Shown: positions 1 to 4,861 of the stretch, piece after piece
How positions within the stretch are numbered: the first letter of the stretch is position 1
How the letters are laid out: each line of letters starts with the position of its first letter
Assembly: GCA_030626365.1 (NCBI GenBank)
Contig: DAOUPC010000123.1
Coordinates: forward strand, 1-7,850
Direction: 5' to 3'
Source of the DNA: Paracoccaceae bacterium
GTDB taxonomy: Bacteria; Pseudomonadota; Alphaproteobacteria; Rhodobacterales; Rhodobacteraceae
DNA length: 7,850 nucleotides
Translations under genes and position numbers: made by a program
Notes under the pieces: model-generated
Database searches by the model: none
Told to the model about the DNA's origin: nothing
Seen by the model: the letters and a program-made list of their open reading frames with translations, nothing else

Positions 1-1
1 A

Positions 2-184
2 GATGTCCCCATATCGCAGGCACAGGTGGACAGCCTTTTTTATGATGGGTCGGTTACCTTTGCACCTGATATAACCCGCGCGCCGGATCGCGGGGATGTT
101 CTTGAGTTCGTTGATTTTCTCGACCAATGGCGCGCATGGAAAAAATCCATCGGGTTCACCCGGGGTGGCAACTCCGGGGGGTAA
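2..184 (+). CDS. C-terminal fragment of an unrecognised protein
   Basis: An open frame enters from the left edge and stops at the TAA at 182-184, giving the last 60 residues of a protein that starts outside the window. The tail is acidic and aromatic in the middle (VLEFVDFLDQWRAWKK) and ends with a Gly-rich GFTRGGNSGG. It has no membrane segment and no motif I can assign. The other two forward frames are broken by stops over the same stretch, and codon composition resembles the genes downstream, so this is probably a real gene end. I do not recognise the family. A GC-rich hairpin follows the stop, and the next gene begins about 110 bases later, so it need not share an operon with that gene. 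Confidence 0.6.
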   Translation, partial: DVPISQAQVDSLFYDGSVTFAPDITRAPDRGDVLEFVDFLDQWRAWKKSIGFTRGGNSGG

Positions 185-196
185 TGCGGGGGCAGG

Positions 197-212
197 GGGG
201 CATTTTGGCCCC
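197..212 (+). terminator. Possible weak terminator hairpin
   Basis: The stem GGGGC (197-201) pairs with GCCCC (208-212) around the six-base loop ATTTTG, 13 bases after the stop codon of the upstream partial gene. It is followed by ATTGTTTC, which is only a poor T tract. The position suits a transcription end, but intrinsic termination would be weak. Confidence 0.3.
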
Positions 213-275
213 ATTGTTTCACGTCCGCTATGGCCCTTTGTTTGCGCCACGGTGTAAGCTGCCCCGGAAATGGCT

Positions 276-284
276 GGAAAAGGG
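276..284 (+). promoter_or_regulatory. Ribosome binding site favouring the start at 294
   Basis: The purine stretch GGAAAAGGG ends 9 bases before the ATG at 294. The earlier in-frame ATG at 270 has only CGGAA directly against it, which is too close to act well. This spacing is the reason for choosing 294 over 270 as the start of the DUF4153 gene. Confidence 0.4.
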
Positions 285-293
285 CAGAAAAAC

Positions 294-1400
294 ATGGCGT
301 TAAGTCAGGAAATGCAGGTGGCACGGCATCGGCTGGTATTGGCCAGCCTTGGGGCCGTTGCCGCGCTGGCGCTTTGGGGTTTGGGCGATAACTGGGATGA
401 TCCGGGCCTGCCGCCGCCTTTGTATCTGGCGCTGTTCACGTTTGTTGCGACCTTTTTCAGTGTGGCACTGGCGCTGGCCGGGCCGGTATCTGTGCCGCGC
501 GCGCTGCGCGGTGCGTTGCTGATTGGCGTGCCGGTCACCGGGTTGGTCTGTCTGGCCGGTCTGCGCCATGTGGTGGCGACCGATCTGCTGGACCAGCCAG
601 AGATGCTGAGCGTGATTGTCGTGCTGGTGTTCTTTTCCACCCCGTTCCTGCTGGTCCGGCTTGAGACCCCCGAACAATGGCGCAACTATGGTGCGCTGTT
701 TGATGCGGCTTGGACGATGACGGTCCGCTATTTCGTGGGGTATGTCTTTGTCGGGGTGTTCTGGCTGGTGGTGTTTTCGTCCAATGCGCTGTTGGAACTG
801 GTTGGCATTGATCTGATTGACCGGCTGCTGGCGGCCGACTGGGCCCCCTTTGTGCTAAGCGGCGCGGTGCTGGGTCTGGGGCTGGCTGTGGTGTATGAAT
901 TGCGCCGCATGATTTCACCCTTTCTGATCCTGCGCCTGCTGCGCCTGCTGGTGCCTGTGGTTCTGGCGGTTCTGGTGGTATTTCTGGCGGCGGTTCCGTT
1001 TCGCGGCCTGTCCGGTCTGTTTGGTGAATTGTCGGCGGCGGCGACGCTTATGGGGACGGCGATTGTTGCCATCACCCTGATCAGCACGGCGCTGGACCGC
1101 GATGACACAAGGGCGGTTTCGACCCGTGGTATCCGGGTTGCCACGCGGGTTCTGGCGCTGTTGCTGCCGTTTCTTGCGCTGTTGGCGGTCTGGGCGGTGG
1201 TTCTTAGGGTCAGGCAATATGGCTGGACCCCGGACCGGGTTCTGGCGGCCACGACCGCGGGTTTTGTGCTGGCCTATGGGGTTGGCTATGCGGGCGCGGT
1301 TCTGCGCGGGCAGGCCTGGGCGGCACGGGTGCGCAATGTGAATGTGCTGGTGGCGCTGGCGGTGATTGGCCTGTCGGCCCTGTGGCTGACCCGGTGCTGA
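294..1400 (+). CDS. DUF4153-type membrane protein, N-terminal membrane part (frame broken at its end)
   Basis: From the ATG at 294 this frame gives 368 residues of a polytopic inner-membrane protein. About ten or eleven hydrophobic segments are visible, near residues 15-30, 43-63, 72-92, 104-122, 147-163, 185-202, 217-236, 248-266, 284-304, 316-336 and 350-364. The loop RVRQYGWTPDRV (about 305-316) resembles the conserved YGxTPxR motif of the DUF4153/DUF4173 families, whose function is unknown. The last residues, LWLTRC, end abruptly. Family members, as I recall them, continue LTPVLNAxRISA, and exactly that follows in the -1 frame from 1391. The frame is therefore probably truncated by a one-base deletion and belongs with the next entry as one gene. 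An alternative start at 270 would add eight residues. Confidence 0.75.
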   Translation: MALSQEMQVARHRLVLASLGAVAALALWGLGDNWDDPGLPPPLYLALFTFVATFFSVALALAGPVSVPRALRGALLIGVPVTGLVCLAGLRHVVATDLLDQPEMLSVIVVLVFFSTPFLLVRLETPEQWRNYGALFDAAWTMTVRYFVGYVFVGVFWLVVFSSNALLELVGIDLIDRLLAADWAPFVLSGAVLGLGLAVVYELRRMISPFLILRLLRLLVPVVLAVLVVFLAAVPFRGLSGLFGELSAAATLMGTAIVAITLISTALDRDDTRAVSTRGIRVATRVLALLLPFLALLAVWAVVLRVRQYGWTPDRVLAATTAGFVLAYGVGYAGAVLRGQAWAARVRNVNVLVALAVIGLSALWLTRC

Positions 1401-2071
1401 ACGCGTACCGCATTTCCGCCAACAGTCAGATGGCCCGGTTTCAGGCGGGCAGGGCCAGCCTGGATGAACTGCCGTTCTGGTCGCTGCAACATGATTGGGG
1501 CCGGGCCGGGCACGATGCGCTGGTGCAGCTTGAGGGGCTGACAGGGCGGGCTGATCAGGCCGAAATCCTGACCCGGATCGCGGCGGCCCGCACCCAGCCC
1601 AGCCAATACCAGTTCAATCAGGCGATTGAGATACGCCAGGCCCCGGGCAGTGCCCAAACCCTGGCCCGCCTGATGCCCGTGCGCCCCAAAGGCGTGCCCC
1701 TGCCGGACGATGTGTTTGCCACATTGCAGCCTTTTCAGGTGACCCGGTGGCTGGAGGCTTGCAACCGGACGCTGCCCGACGGGCGGCCCGGTTGCGTGTT
1801 GATCCGGGGGGTATTTTCCCTGGATGCTGATGGCAGAACGCAGGCCATGGTGCTTTATCTGGATGACCGGGGACGGGGGCGGGCCAATCACCTGTGGTTG
1901 CGTGAGGGTGGCGACATTGAGGTGAACGAAGTGTTCGACCCCGCCGCCGATCGCTGGGCAGTCCTGCCCGCTGATGCGGTGGCCCAGGCCCTTGATGGTG
2001 CCTTTGGCATCCGGCCCAGCGGCATCAACGCCCTGCATATCGGTGATGCGATTCTGGTCCCGGCGAACTGA
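1382..2071 (+). CDS. DUF4153-type protein, soluble C-terminal part (frame-shifted continuation)
   Basis: This frame overlaps the previous one by 19 bases. Read from a GTG at 1382 it gives 229 residues, but I see no ribosome binding site there and that start is probably artificial. The true content begins at PVLNAYRISANSQMARF (from 1391), the usual junction between the last membrane helix and the C-terminal domain in DUF4153 proteins. The rest is soluble. It has a helical stretch (LDELPFWSLQHDWGRAGHDAL), then a mixed alpha/beta region with CVLIRGVFSLDADGR and an acidic DIEVNEVFDPAADRW. No catalytic motif is evident. Joined to the membrane part it gives about 592 residues, a plausible length for the family. 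Without repair, the helices would be made without this domain. A 138-base gap separates it from the H-NOX gene. Confidence 0.65.
   Translation: MADPVLNAYRISANSQMARFQAGRASLDELPFWSLQHDWGRAGHDALVQLEGLTGRADQAEILTRIAAARTQPSQYQFNQAIEIRQAPGSAQTLARLMPVRPKGVPLPDDVFATLQPFQVTRWLEACNRTLPDGRPGCVLIRGVFSLDADGRTQAMVLYLDDRGRGRANHLWLREGGDIEVNEVFDPAADRWAVLPADAVAQALDGAFGIRPSGINALHIGDAILVPAN
1389..1393 (+). other. Probable single-base deletion (frameshift) in the DUF4153 gene
   Basis: The sequence CTGACCCGG has a run of three C at 1390-1392. In the first frame it reads L-T-R-C-stop. With one extra C it would read L-T-P-V-L-N-A and continue to the TGA at 2069-2071. A single C lost from the run explains both truncated frames. 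It may be a real mutation or a base-calling error. No X-XXY-YYZ slippery heptamer is present. Confidence 0.7.
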
Positions 2072-2100
2072 CCCCCCGCCTGAAAGGGAAAATGCCCGAT

Positions 2101-2124
2101 AAATAAACCGGCAAATAAACCGGC
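2101..2124 (+). repeat. Two tandem copies of a 12-bp repeat
   Basis: The unit AAATAAACCGGC occurs twice without a spacer (2101-2112 and 2113-2124), and CCGGCCCG follows. It lies between the DUF4153 stop and the H-NOX gene, about 85-110 bases before that start. It could be a tandem operator half-site or a chance duplication; nothing else shows its role. Confidence 0.5.
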
Positions 2125-2141
2125 CCGGCCCGTATCTGTTG

Positions 2142-2156
2142 GCGTTTTGTTAACGC
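2142..2156 (+). promoter_or_regulatory. Short inverted repeat upstream of the H-NOX gene
   Basis: GCGTT (2142-2146) and AACGC (2152-2156) are perfect inverted copies around TTGTT. This lies 53 bases before the H-NOX ATG in an AT-richer stretch. It could be an operator or part of the promoter region. The arms are only five bases long, so chance is possible. Confidence 0.25.
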
Positions 2157-2209
2157 AAGGACAGCGATGGTGTGCCCGATAGTGAAAAGGCACGGGGACG
2201 GCACAGGGC

Positions 2210-2797
2210 ATGCATGGTCTGATCAACAGAGCCATCCAGACGTTTGTCTGTCAGACATACGGCACAGACCGCTGGCGGCAGGTGACCGAGGCGGCCGGGC
2301 TTGGCTTTGCCGAGTTCGAGGCGATGTTGATGTACGAAGAGGACCAGACCCGGCGTGTGCTTGAGGCACTGTGCGCCGATCTGGGGCATTCAAGGGCCGG
2401 GGTGCTTGAGGATCTGGGCACCTATCTGGTGTCCAACCCGCATGTAGAGGCACTGCGCCGGTTGCTGCGCTTTGGCGGGGTGACATATGTCGAATTCCTG
2501 CATTCGCTGGATGATCTGCCGGACCGGGCACGCCTGGCGGTTGACGACCTTATCTTGCCGAAACTTGAACTGCGCGAACAATCGCCCGGTCAGTTCAGCC
2601 TGTCATGCGGTCCGGGCCTGCCGGGGTTCGGGTGGGTGATGATGGGGGTGTTGCGCACGATGGCCGATGATTACGGCGCGCTGGTTCTGCTGGAGTATCA
2701 GGGCATGTGTCAGGAATTCGAGGTGATCACGATAACCCTGATCGAGACATCCTTTGCCGAAGGGCGAAGTTTTGAACTGGGGGCACGTGCAGGATGA
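2210..2797 (+). CDS. H-NOX-fold (HNOB) sensor protein lacking the heme-ligand histidine
   Basis: The 195-residue product is the length of a stand-alone H-NOX domain and begins MHGLINRAIQ, the family's typical N-terminus, which fixes the start. RRLLRFGGVTYVEFLHSL (83-100) is also typical. H-NOX proteins normally bind heme through a His in a motif like LxxLHD and contact it with YxSxR. Here the first reads LDDLPDRARL, with Pro104 at the His position. The second reads SLSCG (130-134), keeping Ser but losing Tyr and Arg. His98 lies six residues upstream and is unlikely to replace the ligand. The fold therefore looks kept while canonical heme binding looks lost. The stop overlaps the next start (ATGA), so the protein probably works with the cyclase, as H-NOX proteins do with partner cyclases or kinases. 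It is cytoplasmic, with no signal peptide or membrane segment. Confidence 0.88.
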   Translation: MHGLINRAIQTFVCQTYGTDRWRQVTEAAGLGFAEFEAMLMYEEDQTRRVLEALCADLGHSRAGVLEDLGTYLVSNPHVEALRRLLRFGGVTYVEFLHSLDDLPDRARLAVDDLILPKLELREQSPGQFSLSCGPGLPGFGWVMMGVLRTMADDYGALVLLEYQGMCQEFEVITITLIETSFAEGRSFELGARAG

Positions 2798-3843
2798 TCA
2801 GCAAGGATGAACTGGCCGATATTCTGATCCCCCTTTGCCCGATGTTCGTGCTGGTGGATGCGACCGGCCATATATCGCGGGTCGGGCCGACCTTGCAGAA
2901 ACTGCGCCCTGGCCGGGCGATGCAGGGGCTGCGGTTTCTTGAACTGTTTGAATTGACGCGGCCAAGGATGGTCACCACCTTTGATGGCCTGCTGGCGGTA
3001 TCCGGGGCCAAGTTGCACCTGCGGTTTTGTGACCAGCCACACACCGTGCTGAAAGGGGCGATTGTGGCGTTGCCGGAAAACGGGGGGGCCATCGTCAACC
3101 TGTCGTTTGGTATCTCGGTGCTGGATGCGGTGCGCGACTATGCGCTGAACAGCGCGGATTTCTCGGCCACGGACCTGACCATCGAACTGTTGTATCTGGT
3201 CGAGGCAAAATCGGCGGCAATGGAGGCATCACGCACCCTGAACCTGCGCCTGCAGAGGGCGATGATCGCGGCCGAGGAACAGGCCTTTACCGATACCCTG
3301 ACGGGGCTAAAGAACCGGCGCGCCATGGATCACGTTCTGGGGCGCATGATTTCCGCCGGTAAGGCCTTTGCGCTGATGAACCTTGACCTGGATTACTTCA
3401 AATCGGTGAATGATACGCTGGGCCATGCGGCGGGGGACCATGTGTTGCAACAGGCCGCAAGGATCATGGTCGAGGAAACCCGGGACGAAGACATTGTCGC
3501 CCGTGTGGGGGGGGATGAATTTGTACTGATTTTTGATCGGCTGCTGGACCAGGACATGCTTGGGCGGATTGCCGACAGGCTGATCAAACGGCTTGAGGTG
3601 CCGATTGCCTTTGGTGACCATACCTGCCGCATATCGGCCAGCGCCGGGTCGGTGTTCTGGCGCGCATCCGGGGACCCGCAGGCAGACCAATTGCTGCACG
3701 AGGCGGACCTGGCGCTGTATGCGGCGAAACATGCGGGCCGGGCCTGCCACCGGTTCTTTCACCCGGATATGCGGGATGGGGGACGCGGGGGTGATGGGCC
3801 GGCGATTGGGGTTTGCAGGGTGGATCGGGCGACCGGGTCATGA
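2794..3843 (+). CDS. Diguanylate cyclase with N-terminal HNOBA-like domain and GGDEF domain
   Basis: The 349-residue soluble protein should make c-di-GMP from two GTP. Residues about 12-135 resemble HNOBA, the PAS-like domain that follows H-NOX in soluble guanylate cyclases (MFVLVDATGHISRVGPTLQKL, then LFELTRPRM and NSADFSATDL). A helix at about 128-165 (coiled-coil-like) leads into the GGDEF domain at about 166-322. There LDLDYFKSVND carries the metal-binding Asp198 and the substrate-contacting Asn206/Asp207, and the active loop is RVGGDEF (GGDEF at 239-243). RDED (230-233) lies five residues before GGDEF, the standard position of the RxxD inhibitory site, so product inhibition is expected. 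The last 25 residues are Gly-rich and probably disordered. The start overlaps the H-NOX stop by four bases, which indicates translational coupling. There is no EAL domain and no membrane segment. Confidence 0.92.
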   Translation: MISKDELADILIPLCPMFVLVDATGHISRVGPTLQKLRPGRAMQGLRFLELFELTRPRMVTTFDGLLAVSGAKLHLRFCDQPHTVLKGAIVALPENGGAIVNLSFGISVLDAVRDYALNSADFSATDLTIELLYLVEAKSAAMEASRTLNLRLQRAMIAAEEQAFTDTLTGLKNRRAMDHVLGRMISAGKAFALMNLDLDYFKSVNDTLGHAAGDHVLQQAARIMVEETRDEDIVARVGGDEFVLIFDRLLDQDMLGRIADRLIKRLEVPIAFGDHTCRISASAGSVFWRASGDPQADQLLHEADLALYAAKHAGRACHRFFHPDMRDGGRGGDGPAIGVCRVDRATGS

Positions 3844-3860
3844 ATGGGGCGCGCGGTGCA

Positions 3861-3875
3861 TCAGGCGCAGCCTGA
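3861..3875 (+). terminator. Hairpin after the diguanylate cyclase gene
   Basis: TCAGGC (3861-3866) pairs perfectly with GCCTGA (3870-3875) around the three-base loop GCA, 17 bases after the cyclase stop. No T tract follows, so it is at best a weak or factor-assisted terminator or an RNA-stabilising hairpin. Confidence 0.3.
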
Positions 3876-3989
3876 GTAACCGACGTGGGTTGGAAAATGC
3901 CTGAAAAATACCGGAGGGGGGGACTCCAGAGGCTTCTCAGGTCCTGGCGGGCCGTCTTTGTGGTGACTTGGGCCGGTATGCGCCCCGGT

Positions 3990-4005
3990 TGGCACGGTTC
4001 TGGCA
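3990..4005 (+). promoter_or_regulatory. Candidate sigma-54 (-24/-12) promoter
   Basis: TGGCACG-GTTC-TGGCA matches the RpoN consensus TGGCACG-N4-TTGCW at all but one position, with the required ten bases between the GG and GC pairs (3991-3992 and 4003-4004). A transcript would start near 4016, leaving a leader of about 130 bases before the ATG at 4148. Nearby CGGTT/GGCAC words are partly repeated, so a chance match cannot be excluded. I saw no clear activator sites upstream. Confidence 0.35.
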
Positions 4006-4147
4006 CCGCGTTGCGTATATGTGCGCATCAGGGGTCTTGCGGCCCCCGGTCGGCACAGCATAGAGTTAACCTGTTTGAATAAGGGACCATTCCCTGTCCG
4101 CCACGCAGTATGCAGGGCCAGGACCGGGGTGGTGCGTAACAGGTGCC

Positions 4148-4846
4148 ATGCGGATTGCAGTCATTTTACTTGCCACGCTGCTTGTTGGGCTGATCGGCCT
4201 GTGTGCCTGGCTGTTGTTGCAGTCCTGCGCCGTTCGTATTCCGTTTACCCAAAGGATCCTGTCGGTTTGTGAAACCGATCAGGACCGGCAGACCCGCGCC
4301 GACCTTGCCGTGGTGAACCGTGCCAATCAGGCGCTAAGCACCCGGGTGGGGTATCTGGAAAGCAGGCTGGGCAGGCTGATCTGCAAGGGGGATCCGCCGC
4401 CGCTCCCACCTCCCCCACCTCCGCCGCCACCCCCAAAACCAAAGACCCCCAGCGGCCTGGCCCCGGATGCCTTTAATGACCGTGATATTTCGGTGATGGA
4501 GGGCTGCTGGCAATTGTCGTCCAACTATGCGGTCCGCGAGATAAACACCGGCCAGATCACACGGTTCAAATACTGGCGCATCTGCTTTGACAGCAATGGC
4601 AACGGCACCGAGGTCATGCGATCAACCAATGGCGTGCGCTGCAAGGGGCGCCTGAAGGGCAAGATGCCGGGCAATGGCAAACTGACCATGCGTGAACCGG
4701 GGAACCTGCAATGCGACAATGATTCGTCGATTTTCCGGCGCGATATTACCTGTACGCTGGATGGGGCAGGCAAGGCCCAGTGTGATACCTATCAACCCGA
4801 AACCAAGGGCCGCAGCGCAGCCACCCTGCGCCGCGCCCGAAGATAG
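4148..4846 (+). CDS. SrfA-like membrane-anchored protein: coiled coil, polyproline linker and Cys-rich periplasmic domain
   Basis: This 232-residue protein starts with an uncleaved-looking membrane helix (about 4-25) after a very short cytoplasmic tail. A juxtamembrane segment with Cys27 and Cys41 follows, then a coiled-coil-like stretch (about 44-75) ending at Cys79, and a proline linker with ten consecutive Pro (87-96). The C-terminal domain (about 113-218) starts VMEGCWQLSSNY and contains six Cys (120, 146, 165, 189, 202, 212), enough for three disulfides, and repeated short strands around W-x-I-C-F-D and GNLQCDNDS. From memory this resembles the C-terminal domain of SrfA-family proteins of the srfABC locus. 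The SrfA N-terminal domain is missing here but present in the next two genes. The domain should lie in the periplasm. Its function is unknown, perhaps ligand or partner binding. The next gene starts 15 bases after its stop. Confidence 0.7.
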   Translation: MRIAVILLATLLVGLIGLCAWLLLQSCAVRIPFTQRILSVCETDQDRQTRADLAVVNRANQALSTRVGYLESRLGRLICKGDPPPLPPPPPPPPPPKPKTPSGLAPDAFNDRDISVMEGCWQLSSNYAVREINTGQITRFKYWRICFDSNGNGTEVMRSTNGVRCKGRLKGKMPGNGKLTMREPGNLQCDNDSSIFRRDITCTLDGAGKAQCDTYQPETKGRSAATLRRARR

Positions 4847-4861
4847 CCGAGAGACAAGCAG

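Larger units (their letters stand above)
3844..4147 (+). other. Intergenic gap between the cyclase and the SrfA-like cluster
   Basis: About 300 bases without a gene I can support. The short open frames here lack a ribosome binding site and recognisable content. It contains a six-base hairpin just after the cyclase stop, a G-rich patch near 3913-3922, a sigma-54-like element at 3990-4005 and an AT-richer stretch around 4060-4085. The last bases before the next ATG (AACAGGTGCC) supply an AGG core as its ribosome binding site. The gap probably ends one transcription unit and starts the next. Confidence 0.5.

Noticed and set aside
1386..1400. Programmed -1 ribosomal frameshift joining the two DUF4153 frames
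   Set aside because: No slippery X-XXY-YYZ heptamer is present and I see no strong hairpin after CTGACCCGG. A lost C is simpler.
4001..4014. Second sigma-54-like match TGGCAC-CGCG-TTGC
   Set aside because: The GG and GC pairs are nine bases apart instead of ten, a spacing sigma-54 tolerates poorly. The overlapping match at 3990-4005 has correct spacing.
4037..4066. Possible sigma-70 type promoter TTGCGG - 18 bases - TAGAGT
   Set aside because: Both boxes are weak matches and such pairs are common by chance, so it is not reported as a feature.
4217..4231. Lipobox-like LQSC in the anchor protein (Cys27)
   Set aside because: The hydrophobic stretch is longer than a lipoprotein signal, Gln at -2 is atypical, and the matching Cys in the last gene follows an internal membrane helix. 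A disulfide-forming Cys is more likely.
3885..4272. Short forward open frames in and around the gap before 4148
   Set aside because: They lack ribosome binding sites and recognisable content, and one overlaps the well-supported gene at 4148 in another frame.
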